Below the pieces are notes generated by a model. The model saw only the letters and a list, made by a program, of their open reading frames with translations, searched no databases and was not told where the DNA came from. From Pocillopora verrucosa (lineage: Eukaryota > Cnidaria > Anthozoa > Scleractinia > Pocilloporidae), in the NCBI RefSeq assembly GCF_036669915.1, contig NC_089325.1, forward strand, positions 12,542,735 through 12,606,734: 64,000 nucleotides of DNA, in the 5' to 3' direction. Each line of letters starts with the position of its first letter. Positions within the stretch are counted from its first letter, which is position 1. Position numbers and translations under genes: made by a program. Positions 43,805-57,800 of the stretch are shown here, in pieces.

Positions 43805-46800
43805 GTAAGGAATGCTATAAAACAACGATAAATTGCTGGTATTCCGGTGTACTTTAAAGAGGTTTCTCGAGTGTCCTCACTGAAAATGAACTGATAAGTT
43901 TCGGCTTCCTTCAAGATGTGACAGTCCCTTTAAATTGACGTCACGAATTTAAACTGCCAAAAAATCAATCTTTTGTCTATCACTTAGCCGCTAGTTATAC
44001 TGCTAAAGTTTATTTCAATGGGCTTCTCAAATGCAGAACGATGAATTTTTAGTCGTATGAAGTTGAAGGCTGCGTGTTTAATTTGATATTTGTGTTGACT
44101 GTATTGGATATCTGTACAATATACTTTACTTATCTTTTGCCTAATTGTAAATATTTTACTTTCAGTATATCTATGCCCACTGACGTCTAGTTAGTGGTTG
44201 CCGAGTAGATTCTCCATAGCAAGAAACTGATGTCGATGATATGTTTGGCTTACCAGGGTATGCAACAAAAACTAACTAGGCAATTAATTTTTTTTAACGC
44301 ACAAAAAATTACCTATGCATTAGTCTACTTTTTTTTCCATTCATTTCACACTTTTCTTTTCCTACTTTGAAGCACAACAATGAGCGAGGCTGTATGAGTT
44401 AAAAAATCCGGCCCCTAAATGCCTTGATTTATCGTCCAACACGGACATTTATGTAAACATAGCATCGATGTAAGGAAACAAAGAAAGATAAACAAAAGTT
44501 AAACTTGAAACTTCGAGACATCTATTTTTGTATCCCGCTGTTTATACCAGCCGAGGTACTAAAGCAATTTGGTTCTGAGCCAAATAATTTAAGCATGATG
44601 TATATTGCAGCATTTCCTGCCGTTATCCGGCGTGATTCATTTTTCTTTTATCCCGTTGTAGACGAGACTTCCTCACCGGCTTTCTACAGTTCATAGTTAT
44701 TTTAAGACGATTTAGTTGTAGCATCCAAGTAGGTCTTGCTTAGGAATTTCTTTTGTACTTTTTCAAGATTCGAGCTAATTCCTGTTTTGGCTCTCCGTAA
44801 ACAATAGATACAAACAGCCCTGAACTAGCGACACAGTTCAAACAAAGACAAGCTCAAAATAATTGTGGAGATCTTAAACGTCGCAAGATGATCCTCTCTC
44901 AAACAACTCGAGTTTGTTCCTGTTTCCTGTGCCTTAGGAAACGAGTGAGGGCAGGCAAAACAGTGCAGCCAAAATTGGTCATGATTTTAGGAAGTTCTTT
45001 TACATATAGGAAATTTTCACATCGAATATATTTCGTTGGGTTCTGCTGAAAATAAAGAAGGCTAGTCTGTGAGTTGCTCAGAAATGGAAATCCTTGTCCT
45101 CGTGTTGCTTTGATAGCTGTGTGTTTTCTTCTCAACAATCTGTTTTCCATTTCGTTCAGCTGGCCACGTATAAACAGGAAGAGCTTTCATTACCCCTCAC
45201 GGTAACGCCCTAATTTTTTCACTACGTTTGAAAATAGCTTTCTCCACCTTCTCCGTTAAAAAAACACCTCCGCTCCTAATCATATCCAATTGATAATTTT
45301 CCATCTGTCGTTACTTAATCGCCGAGTTTAAAGTCTTAAAATGCAGGTCACGTATAAGAGTCTCACCTACAAACTGGTATTCCACTAATTTTTTCCTTCA
45401 ATCATACAATACTGAATATCTGATTTATTTATTTCGAGGCCTTGAACAGTTTCTCGCGGGCGAAGAATTGTTTTTGCCACAGCGGCAACCGTGAATGAGG
45501 GCCTGCTCGTTTTCTACTCACCTTGCAGAGCACGCTGTTTTGTTCAACTTATAGAGAAAAGTCTCATATGACTTTCAGGTAAGCTGCTTGTCTGTCCCAT
45601 GACTGGCTGACTTACTCGCTGGGTGGTGACTGGTGAGAGACAAAGTCAGGGTTCAGTAACCTTGTTCAGGAACACACACACTTGCACGAAATATAACCTC
45701 AGCCACAGCTTCCATTCCTCTTTAACCGCATTGCACACTGAGTAAGTTTTTCTGGACACTTTTCATCCCATGAAACAAATCCTCTTAACGCTGATTTGGA
45801 CTGGAAATTTGTAGAGACGGAGTCGAGGAAAATGACCTCATACTGAGCGCATAGGACCATATTTCCCCATCCTTTGAGAACAAGAAAAAAAATACCCTTT
45901 TCTACTCGTGTCGCAAATTTTTTACTACAAGACGAAAAATTGCTTTGACAGAAAAAGCTTCCAACAGCATGTAGCGATTGCATAACTGTAGCACTTTTAA
46001 GTTTGCGCGTTGCATGCGCAAGGATTTTAAAATAATATTTATTTTTTCATTTGGGGGCGTAGTCGAGGCGTTGCAGCTGGCGACGTCTTGTGACCTTCTG
46101 ACTTGTCTGGTCTGGCAATGACACAGAGAAGGCCCAAGAGGACTGTCTCCCGTCTCTCCTCTCTTAGCGAAGTGTTTATCAAACTGTTTGTTTCGAAATG
46201 GGGCTGCGATCTACCCTGTGAGAAAGCTTTCCTTGAGGGCCCGAAAGACTTCGGTCGAAGGCCAATTGCGACCTCACCAGAATTTTTCCGCCCCCTTCCT
46301 GAAAACGTTCCGGGGCGGATCCATCCCTGAATGGCGAGAGAGCTGCAGCTGAAAGACAGACGATAAATATTCCAACAGGGCCTAAGAGTCGTGCGAGTGA
46401 AGTAGGTCTCGTATTTTGGAGGACAATTGAATATGAATTTGGCGCCGGTCGTTAGGAAAATAACGCAACAGTCTAAATGAAAAATATGACAAAATTGTGG
46501 GAGAATATAATTGGCTATCAACAAAAGAAAGTCAAGCCTCTTTTGAGTTTTCAAATCATCTGGACTGTATTTGTAGGAAAACAGTTAACAAAGTTTGTTC
46601 TTTGTAAATGCACTTAAAACAGTAAGCAAACTGTGACCTTATAATAAACATCTGTCTAAAATATCGTCTATATGTGGTTATGGGAAAACAAACAATATTT
46701 TTAAAGACCTTTACGTTAGTCCGCGTTTTGGTAATGAATATTATCTTTGCACTTGGCGTTTAGCACACGTGTATGCGAACATAGCGAGCTTTTAGCAATC

Positions 46801-49800
46801 CTCCTTGTTAGCACCTCACGAAATATATCGGGAACAGTATGGAGTATGTGCGTATTAAACGTAAGGATGTATTGGGTTTAATGCTCAAAAATTTTCCTTT
46901 TAATGGAAGTATCATGTTGGGTAGATTGACAGCGAAATCGCTCTTTTTGCAGCGATCAGAAGGAAAATCTTATCAACCTGATAAATTTCGAGAAAGCAAT
47001 CATGTCCTTAAAATTTCTTTAAAGTTAATGTCGCAGTGATATGAAAGGATTAGCTAGATTAACCAGTGTGCCTTTTATAAACTGGTTCGCTTCCACGCTT
47101 GAGTTGGATTTGCAATAAACATTGCAAATGCTGTTTGAACTTTATCCGCTGAAATCGAATCAGCGATTTACCAGCGGTAGTAATTTGCTACTCTCTTCAA
47201 GTTTGACCTCCTGAAAGTGAAAGTTTCAATGGAGATGCACAGAGAAACCAAAGAAACCCTGGAACTGTTTTTCATGGGAAGTTTCTTCAAATATACCTGC
47301 CGATTTGGTGCCAATTCCGTCGGGAGACGTGTATGAACAGATCCACCGTGTCCCTTCTTTTGATACCTTACTTTGTGCCTGTGAGAGATTAGGTTCTATC
47401 ATTTGCAACGACAAACATGGCTATGAACAAGTGGTGCAGAATTTTTTTTGATTCGCGTAAAAAAAAAAAAAAAAAAGGATAGAAGCAAAAACCTCAGAGG
47501 GCATTCTCTTTGATTTGCAAGAGTTAAGAACGTTCTCTCCCTAGGCCACAGAACAAGCTTTAATGCTAGATTCTCGCCATTCGCATTGCCGAGTTCGCTC
47601 CAGAGTTTCCTGTCGATTCTAAAGCCAGGTTGAGTCTAAGAAACTTCAAGTTACGCTTAGTTCTTAAAACCAATGGACAGAAATTAATAAAACAAAGCAG
47701 TTTAAAGTGAAACAAGCCTGCTCAAAATACCACTTTCTTAATTAACACTGAGTCTGTTTTTGTGTTTAACATAAATTGAACGCTTTGAAAAGGGGTCTTT
47801 TGTTCTGTCAAGTGATCATTTGGTTTTTTTGCTCAATAAACTCTGAGAAACTGCTGTTTTTGTTTTTTTGGTGGCCATTTGATTTGCAAATAAAATGACA
47901 TATCTTGTTTTGACGAAGGCCTTTCTTTAATTTCTGAGCACCTGCAGAAATTGTTTGCATGAACCTAAAGCAATGAAAATGCTTTTGTGTATTGATTTGA
48001 TATAGTTAATTCTTTAGTCTTTCCCGGATATAAACTTATAATTTTCTCTCTTAAGTTAGAACTGCTAAAAATCGTCCTTAATACCGACCTCCTTCTTTGT
48101 CACAACGAACAGTCGTTCATGTTTTATGTTTCCAAAACTAACGACGTGTTTTATTCAATACAGAGCACAATTAGTACAGACCATGCTTTCAAAAACAAAG
48201 CAACAGGTTCCAGCCGCTTTAAGTTTCTTTTCACACTTTTTACCGCGACACCTGCTTCAACAAAACATTAGCATATATTCTGCAATGACAAAATGTTGGA
48301 TGCCTCAAAACATCAAAAGAATTAATATTTTGTCATTTACGTTTCTTTCAAGGGTCGATTTTAGCTTGTGGCTCTTTAAAATTCGCAAAGCGTTGGAAAA
48401 TAGCGCATCGTTCTCATTCCGTCACCGAAAGCTATTCCATCGGTTCATTGAATAACGAACGCATGAACAAACTCTATTCGCTATGTCTATGACCATAAAA
48501 GAACGAAACAACTGAAACGAATAAACTCAAACGAAGGCTGATCCAGGCGTAGCATTCACTTGAAGTTTTAGATACATTGTAGCATTCGTTTGAAATTTGA
48601 GATACATTGGTCAGGATGAAGTTTCGAAGCCCTGTGAGCATGCCGAGTGAAAATGTTCGTGAGAACAAACAGACAGCGCAAAATTTGAGGTAATTTATTT
48701 TCTCAGGCTCTAAAAAAGTTTCCTCTTCTCAAATATGTCGCGGACTTACACGATTCAGTAATCTGCGTGCTATATTTTCAACAGTCGAAAACCATTTTAG
48801 CTTTAGACAATTCGTGCACGCCATGTTTGGGATCCGCCCATCCGATAATAGGGAATTCGTTGGAGTATTGTTCAGTTGGACGAAACAAAACACTCTTCTT
48901 CAAACGTCAGTTCTTTTCAACAGCAGATTTCGCGATCGATGTGCACGAAGGTTGATGTGCTTCGTAGAGTGTCATTTTAACGAGGTCTTCATCGTCTTAC
49001 TTTGGGATTCATTTTGAAAATGTTGCGAAGCAGTGTTCAGATGTTTTCTTGGGAGATTTTAATTGCGCGCTGGTATATTGTCGTAGTCGGTCTTAAAAAC
49101 AATTTTGAGATTTTCGGCTAAATGCAAAGTTATTGATATGCATATCATTTGTTTATAATGAGATATTCCTACGCCGGCCGTCCATTTGCTGTGGCTCTGT
49201 TCGTGTGACTTTCACCGTGAATCATACCGTGAGCAATTTGGGATTTGGTTCATATTTTGTGAATCAGTTTCTCAAAAATATTATTTTTAACATTAGCGCA
49301 GGTTTGCGTTTCATTTCATATTTCTTTTAAATGTTGCCCGACTTCATGAGGAGAGGCACTCACTCATCTAACCGTAACAAGAACGCTTCCGTTTAAACTA
49401 CTAGCAATCCTCCCTTCCTTTTCGGCGAAGACCGTTGCGCGAGTAAAAAAATTAGCGAAGAAAGATTGCGCGTCACGCGGAACTCTAGGATTTTGGCGCA
49501 CGAAAGGTTCCGCTTGGTGGACTAATATCAGTTTTTTCACTGCTTTGTCATGACTCGCGCGACGGAATTCGCCGAAGAGGAGGGACTGCTCGTAAAACTC
49601 ACGGTCTAGCTTCCGTTCAACTCAGAAAATACATTTTGAAACTTTCTGGTCCAAAGAAATTAATTTATAATTTCAATGATTTGATAAACCCTACATATTT
49701 ACTCAAGATTTTACTTCATTGGCGAAGGGTTTTGTTTGAATAGCCCACTGTTAGAGTAACAAGCGTGTGAAACCTTCTGACCTCTTGAGCTGAATTGGGT

Positions 49801-50060
49801 AAAGTCAAGGAAGTTATTTTAGACAGTTTTGTGAATTCATTTCGTCAGTTATGAACTCATACCTGAAAATTGGCTTCGCGGCACGACTGCTACAACCATG
49901 AATAAATTCTGAGTTTCATGAAAGAAAATCAGCCCACAGATCTGTATAAACTTGAAAAATGCGGAGGCATTATTTTTGTCGGAGAAATATTTAATCATTT
50001 ATGGCGAGTGTGACAAAATAAATCAATGAAGATTGATTACTCAGGCGGATTCAAGTTTAT
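43805..50060. other. Long gene-poor interval
   Basis: About 6.2 kb with only short open frames. The longest, 46039-46554 on the minus strand (171 codons), overlaps a GC-richer stretch (46100-46330) open on both strands and has no domain I know. Poly(A/T) runs and unique-looking AT-rich DNA fill most of it. I see no tRNA, rRNA or long terminal repeats. Confidence 0.4.
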
Positions 50061-50084
50061 TGACCTCACGATCTCGTGGGAAGA

Positions 50085-50360
50085 TTCTCCACCATTACTG
50101 GAGGGCTGATTAACAACTTTTCACCGAAGTGGAGGTGGCTAATTCGCGGGTTTGTGAATATCCACCTCCAGCCACCAACACGGAGGTGGAAAGCTGTTGT
50201 AGCATATGCTAAAACAGAGAGATAATTTAGTTCATTCATTCCTGTAACGATTATATCTTTGGGCACAAATCCCGCGCGCGTTGTTCGAAGGCGAATAGCA
50301 AAGGATATTCGGAATTTGAGTAGCCAATCAGAGCGCGGCTTCAACGTCATCGACTGTTTT
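50085..50360. repeat. Composite dispersed repeat (CACCGAAGTGGAGGTGG and CCAAT parts)
   Basis: TTCACCGAAGTGGAGGTGG recurs in reverse complement near 11487-11507. ATAGCAAAGGATATTCGGAA and GAGTAGCCAATCAGAGCGCG recur at 5790-5822. The GGAGGTGG and CCACCTCC motifs inside can fold back. Confidence 0.55.
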
Positions 50361-50439
50361 ATTTTAGACTAGAACCAAAATAATCTGTTTGCTGTAAATA
50401 CAGTGTATTACTGCATCTGTCATTTATTTATTCGAAGTA

Positions 50440-50809
50440 TACGCATTCTTTCAGTTCACCGCCAGACGCCAAGAACCACAAGGGAACGATTCGCCGACAG
50501 GAGAGAGAAGGAAGCCCGAAATGTTACCACTGTGACGGAGAGGAAAACATTACTGTTGAACATTTCCTGTTGTCCTGTTCAAAGTTTGAAGAGATTCGCT
50601 CAGAGCTACTTTGCCAACTCCGCGGCAAGCTGGAAGCTATCGGAGAGAGCGGTTTTCAAGTATGGGAGACCTTCACAGCAAGCAGCCCTGCATTCCAATC
50701 CAAGATCATTCTTGGAGCGCAGAGCTTTGGCGCCGAAGAGGACGAGGCAATCAATCACTTTCGGACACAGTACGTCGCCAGGGCCTGGAGCGAGAGGCTT
50801 GTGATATGA
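50440..50809 (+). pseudogene. LINE 3' fragment with reverse-transcriptase-associated zinc finger
   Basis: A frame from about 50440 to the TGA at 50807-50809 encodes RRQEREGSPKCYHCDGEENI then TVEHFLLSCSKFEEI. This is the Cys-x2-Cys ... His-x4-Cys knuckle that follows the reverse transcriptase in many non-LTR retrotransposons, with its usual E-x-VEHFLL-x-C context. The conserved reverse transcriptase and endonuclease parts are missing, so this is a 5'-truncated copy. A G-rich imperfect repeat follows at 50840-50875. Confidence 0.65.
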
Positions 50810-51085
50810 GGTCGCTCGCTAGCTTACGTGTAGCCGTAAGGAGAGGGGGGGGAGGGGGGGAGGGGGGGAGAGAAGGAGGTTACAACTACAGGATTTTCAG
50901 GATTTTCATTTACAGGACTCATTGGATTTTCGGTAATTCTTCTCCGCCTTTTTATTAGTCAGAGAATTGAATCGCTCATAATCCAGCCAAAAATAGTTAT
51001 CTAAAAAAAAGCAACGAATTATTGAGAAAAAACAAAATGAAACAAAAAAATTAATGAAAAAAAAAAAGCCTGTTTGAACGACAAC

Positions 51086-51091
51086 TTTATT
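51086..51091 (-). promoter_or_regulatory. Candidate poly(A) signal of GCNA
   Basis: AATAAA on the minus strand, about 730 bp past the GCNA stop codon, followed on that strand by a T-rich stretch. Confidence 0.35.
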
Positions 51092-51819
51092 CAAAACACA
51101 ACAGACTGATTAGGCAATCAAAGCGTGTACAAGAATAGGGATCGTAATATATTTCATATAAGTATTAAATAAATTTTTAGGTCAGTTCTGTAAGTATTTC
51201 TGTTATCAGCTTTAATTTAATGTAATAAAATAATCTTCAAGGTCTTGTTTTTGTTGACGTTCGATGTATAGTTACGAGAAAATGAAAATCGATAACACAG
51301 CGAACTATGGCCTTAAAATTAATTCTCATGGGAAACCACTGAAAGATTTTTAGAATGCGCTACTAAATCCGCGCATACGTTTGGGCGCCTTACATGCTGA
51401 AATAAGCCATGGGCGAAACATTTTGATCCCGCGTAAAATGAACCACTTCAAACGCTAAGAAACCTTTTTTCAGTTTTTTCATTCCGACAAAAAGTCTGCA
51501 TCATCGCTTGATTAATTTTGCAAAGTTTGAAAAATCTGCGACGTTTTACGAGAACCCTTACCAGGGTACACAATCGAGACCTGTCCCAAAATGACCATGG
51601 TTTGTCAAGCCCTGATCGAATGACGTTGTTGAGAACATAAAGGTCTTATTCCCATGCACTATTCAACTAAGAACGGACATGAGATCACTACTTTTTACAT
51701 ATCGCAGGCTAAATGATTAGCGAGCGATAGGCCACAGAAATACCAGATATGTCACAGGATACCAAGCCCGAGGCAAATGTTTTGATCTTCTGTAAGTAAT
51801 TACCATGTTCCCTAACATG

Positions 51820-54800
51820 CTATGTGCCTAGTTTGGAGAACTCCGTGCTCAAAGCTTTCATGACATCCTGGTGAGAAAATGTTTCATGGCCACTTTTGAT
51901 ACGAGCGTAGTTTTCTTTAACGAACATGGCAAATCGACTAGGAGTGCGATTCTGTGGTGTGCCATCCTTCTTCAGCGGTGGAACAAGCTCCAAACGGCTG
52001 TAAAAAACGAGAAAGAAGGAGAAAGAACTTGAACAACTGCAGATCTTAAGCAAAGCCCTAAAGTTGAGAGAATATACAGTATAATTTGGTGTTATCAACT
52101 AAGTTGATAATTTAAATTGGCTACCGTAAAGAGTTTCTATAGCTGACGATTCAAGCGTTAGCCCTTCGTTAGGGAGTTCCTAAGTTTATTTGCTCAAGGG
52201 AGGTCCTAAGTTTCTTTTGCTCAAACGAAAACTGCGCCTCCAATTTGTCAAGTTCGTCATTCACAATCGGTGTTAATCTTCTCCATGGTTGGCCATCCTT
52301 GTTCTCTCTTCTCTAAATTTCATCATACTTATATCTTACAGTTTCCTTCAAGTTTAAGTTATTGTGTTCGTCACAAAAAGGAACGAAAAAATGCTCGATC
52401 ACAATGTCGCGACGCAGCTCTGAATCTCGATGTTTTTCTGAAATCTTTTTGGTAGTAAACTAACCAAATCTCTCTCGAGAACGACACCACGCTAAAACTA
52501 ACGCTAAAAAAGACATCAACTTACCTGTGACAATAAGCACATCGACTTTTCTCCAAATTTACTGACTTAGAGTGACGGCCAAACCTAATAAGTGATAAAC
52601 ATCGGCAGATAAAGATCACTAACACATAATACTCGTTTTTTCGATAGAACTCATTCCCAGCCCCAATGTTTAACGACCGACTAGTGAGCAGGTCTTCATT
52701 AGTAGCGCTTCGACGCGAGCGTTTCTTTGCTTGCGAGAAATTAAGACGCCCTGAGCAACGTGAGCCGTCGAGGGGTCTTCAAGAGGTCTGGCACTAATTA
52801 TTACTAGTGCCAGACCCACGGCAAACCTCTCCCGACGCGTCTCAAATCTTCCCGAGGGCGGAAAAACGCGCGCAATGATCAGCGGTAAATTATCCATTAC
52901 CACAGATTTCTAGAAGTGTTAGATAACGCACTTTCTACAGATACTCACGTGTTCCCACATTTGGTACACCTGTACGTGTATTTGGCTTTGATAGTGTAGC
53001 TGTGGCACCGCGAGATCGGCGGCAAGTCTTGATGGACATGATTTGCACGTAATGTCCTACAATAGAATCAACGATAAAGAGACTACTGTGAAAAGGAGTT
53101 CAGAATGTGGTTACTACATCTGTAAAAGCCGGTTAAATTAAATAAAATAGGGTGGTAATTTTATAAAGAACGTCTCACCATCTTTTCCAAACGGGTCCGT
53201 GACCAGCTTTGACCCCGCTAATCATCCAGGCGGCAGCGTGACACAGCTCGTGTATTAGTGTGTCACGCAAGCGATCTGCAAGTCGCAAAAGTAGTTATTT
53301 AAAAGAAGCGAGAGCACGACTCAAGTGCGAAATTGGTCAGACAAATAATGCATCAGGTGCTCGATTACTTTCTGCACAATTTAAGTGTGAGAAATATTTT
53401 CTTTTCAGTCACCATGGCGAATCATCAGAGTAAAGGTGAATTTGACAAGAAACTAAAGAAAATTTATCGTAAAAACAAGGAAACTTCCTACAGCGCGGGA
53501 AAAAGCGAGTGACCAAGACACGACTGGTCTTAGATCTGCATCTGATTGGTTGAGATTTTGGCGCGAGTTTTTAGGACCAATCACAGAGCGACGTAAAACA
53601 GGACAGATGCAATCTCGGATTACTTTTGACACTAAACTGAAAACTACTCTCAACCGGCCGGTGGGTCAAATCGAGTGAGGCGTACTCCTTCACCCTAAAG
53701 TGAAAACAACGGAAATATTGTGGAACAAATCAACAATATCTTGCCTGCGGAATCAATAACTTTGTCTGCTAATTCTATCCTGGCCATACGAAGACTGCCT
53801 TTCCTAGAAAAAGAAAAAAAAAAAGTTGCATGAACATAGTGTTAAGCCATTTACGAGCGAGTGTAGTTGAAACCAAAGGTGATGCGGTGACAACGGCTAG
53901 TTGGAACAAAGGCAAATGTCAAAAGGTGTCAATAAGAGTTTGAGGTGAAAACAAGCAAGCTGTCTGAAGCTCGGGTAAACGCGAATAACCAGTTCACGAT
54001 TGATTATAGGGTTGAAGTGAAGCGAGTTTTACTCCGATTTCAATCAACAATCAAAGTTACCTGCTGTAGTAGCAGAAGCCAGCAGTGCTGCGCATTCTTG
54101 AATTCCATGATATCTGGAAATCTGACGGCAGCTGGCGAAAAATAAATTTCAGGATATTTAAGGCTTTACTATTGACAAATTTAAAAATACAAGTCAATTG
54201 ATAAAACTAAATAAATTACCTCTATTTCAAATCCCCCCTAATTCAAACATCATAATTTCATCGTGAAAAAATGAGTATCAATTTCACTTATCTTTTTCCA
54301 AGTGCATGGGTTAAAATAAAGGTTACCGTCGTTAAAAGAAGAAATAAGTTACTTTTAAACGCAATTTTTATCTTCATAACTGCCAGGAAACCACAAATCA
54401 GAAGGTTAATTTGTATTACGAGGTACAAAATCCTGTAACCTGGATACTACTGGTATCAGTTTTTACCTGATTATCAAAGACTGTTCGGTTGTACAATTCA
54501 AAGAGATCTCTCACAAGTTTCTCTTTGTTCTTCCTAAAATCTTTCTCGGCGGAGAACGGGGTAAGGATATTCTCCAACACGCTTTTGGGTCGAGATGGTT
54601 TAGCTGATAACAATCCTAGAAGATAAAATATAAGTTATGTTTTGCACTCAACGAAGAGCAGGGTAAGACGATGGCTTACTAAAAGGCTTGAAAAGTAAAA
54701 AATAAAAAGTGGGTTAAGTTTGTACTCGAGCCAGTTGGCCCATCTAGTTGTAACTTATCTCGGTTTCCATAGTACGAAGCGATCTAGAGTATTACCACTT

Positions 54801-57800
54801 CCCCTTGAATGAGATGCCAGTCCATCGCAAGGTTACCCCCAGCATTTCATCAGGCTTCCCTGATAATCCGCTAGAACCCACTTATACTTCTGCTGGTGAA
54901 AGAAGCACTGTGAGAGTAGAAACTCTCGTCTAAAACCCAGACCCATCGAGTCTGGAGTCCAGTGCACTGACCATCAAGTCAGCGCGCCTTGAAAAGCGCG
55001 ATGCAAAAGAAAATGGACGAGAAATGATTTAATATTAGTTTTAAGATCTTATATATAATATAAGATCTTAAAACAAACATTAAATACAGGACTTAGACAA
55101 ATAAACCTTGAGAAGAAAGCAAGAAGAAGAAAACTACAAAAACAACAAATAAATTTCTCACCACTGTCATTTCTGGGTTTGGTTTTAGGAGTCCTCCACG
55201 AGAAATCTGTCGAGGGTGTCTGAAACGTAGGACGGTTTGGGGCTGTGCAAAGGATAAGGAGAAAGGGGATTGTAAAAAAAAAAGTGTATATCTATATTTT
55301 AGTCATAACTGCACGCTAATTTCGTGTAAGATCGCGCGTTGGTTTGACGTTTATCAGACCATATGAATTGCTGCATAAGTTGATGCTATATAAAACTATA
55401 TATATTAAATATTATTATATTATTATCAGTTTGTCAGTGCACTGAAACTTGAGTGTCTAGGACGAAACGTACCTAACAAACTTTGTTTAAATTTATCTAG
55501 TTTGAACGCTTTTCGATTGGGTGTTGTAAGACCGAGAGCGATGTCGTTACGGTGGCCAATCGGAACAAAGGGATATATTACAAGGAGCCAATGAAAGCAC
55601 AAGGGAAAAAAAGGTGCGGGAAAACGCGGACAACCAAGTCATTAGTAAAGGTCTTAAATCTGATTGGATAAGACGGTGTGCAAGTTCTCGGGGCCACTCA
55701 CATGGTAAAGATATGATAAACGGTGGCAATCCAGGACTTTTATTTTTTACTTAACTGAAAACTAAACTGCTTCATAATTTGAGCGCTTTTCAATTGAGTG
55801 TTACAATACCAAAACCAAAACCAAAGGAATCACAACAGCCAATCAAAGCAAGGAGAATGAAGTAGCCAATGACAACTCAAAGTAAAAACAAGCAAACTAC
55901 CTGAAGCGCGGGAAAACGTGGGTGATCAAGTAGCGATTGGGTTTAGTTTGAACCTGATTGGTTGAGAAAGTGGTGCGAGTTTCTGGACCAATCACAGGGC
56001 GAAATAAGCGAAACCAAAACAATCCCCAATTACTTTCGTCGCTCATTTAAAAATTTATCTATCTTACTTGAATGGGTGGCGGCCTTCCTGGATAAGCTGG
56101 TCAATGAAGTCTTTGAAGGTGCATTACCTGCAACTGAAAAAAGAGAAAAAATTACGTATTTGAAAAGTTGGCAACGAGAAGCTCCAATGCAAGTTTAAAC
56201 CGAAAACATTGTGAAAATCTTGCCAAACCCAAACCCCGAAATGAATGGCAAGGAAAGTAGGCAACTTCCCAGGGCTTCATTTCTCCATGGGATGGTTTTT
56301 ATTTCACCTTATTTTAATTAATTTTTTCCAAAGCAGGTTGAATTACCTGGTGTTGCTAACTCGATACAATCTTCATTTTCTTTGTCGTCATCAAAGAATT
56401 CGCCAGGTTCAGGAGTGAAACCAGGGTCACAAAATACGTCATCGTCCTGAGCTTCGATGATGTCATTATAATCGTCATCGTCATCATCATCATCCACAAT
56501 AAACATGTTTAGACTGTAGCAAAAGAAATTGTCAATATGGTCAACACTGTGCAGAAAACAAGACTCTTATTGAGAGAGAGCACCAGTAAGTTGTTTGGTA
56601 GAATGTCCCAATAAGCTTTTACACCCTAACATCAGTATACATATTCTCCACACTATTCTCTATACATTTCCTAAGGTGCTGACAAGGAGAATTTGGGTAA
56701 TAATCAAGTGATTCTTTGGTTGATGATCATTTCCTTTATTCTCATGACCTTAATGTGTGGTTCAAGGGTGATCTTGTAAGGAGAAATTAGATGCTGGTCA
56801 CCCTTAGGGGTCAAAGGGTTAATCCTGTTAGTTGTGTTTTTCCACCTGGGTTAAGATAATGAATGTTTAATCATTTGACTCACAATATTTAAAATGTAAA
56901 AAATATTTAAATTTAAAATTAAAAAATTTAACTTTATAATTTATATAGCACTTATTGCAAGCCTCTAAGTGCATTACAATATTTAAACATAAAGTGCTTG
57001 AAAATCCCATCTGGCAGGAGGCAGACCAGTTGGCTATTTACAGACTGCAACCGAGGAGTTGAACCCGAGGTGACAAATCCAGTGAGTGGCAGGGTGGAGG
57101 ACTTGAACCCAGGACCACCAGCTTAACAAGTCCAGCACCCTAACCCCTCAGCCACTCTGCCTCCACTCAACATTTAGAGTCACGTTCAATTGTAGAGTTA
57201 GTCTATCAATTGAGGATTGCAAAGTTCTGATTTTTATTCTGTTAGTAGTTGTTAAGTTGAATGATAAAACATTGCACCAGGAGTGATCAACCATTGCTAT
57301 AAATAGCATTGTATTATCCCATCTCATTGCCTGGTGATAGCAAGCAGTATACCCCCAAACTTTGCAATATTCAATTTAAAATAATCCTACAGTTAATGGT
57401 AACTCTTGATCATGTGAAAAATGATCAAACAATTATTTATTGAGGTGTCTAATTTTACTCAATTTGGATGGTAAAATAAAATTACTTTCAAGTAAATTAT
57501 GGTTTGAATTATATAAGTAATCATAAACTCAATGATTTACACATAAACATATTTTTATTACCTTGATTCTGGCTTTCTCTCTTTTGCAAACAATCCTGAT
57601 TGTTTGGGAGTCCGGATATTCTGTAAAACTATATAAAAAACATCATTTTTTAAATTAATTCGATGTGTCTCAGGACGGCATATCAAAGTATGCCTGGATC
57701 AGATTCAGTAGCAATAAGAATTCTTAAAGTTAAATGAAAATTTTCTTACACTGTTCAAAGTCATCTACATCATCACTTTCACTTTTCTCTGGATTATACT

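Noticed and set aside
46039-46554. 171-codon minus-strand frame in the gene-poor region
   Set aside because: No recognisable domain, and a plus-strand frame overlaps its GC-richer part. The composition looks like a chance open stretch.
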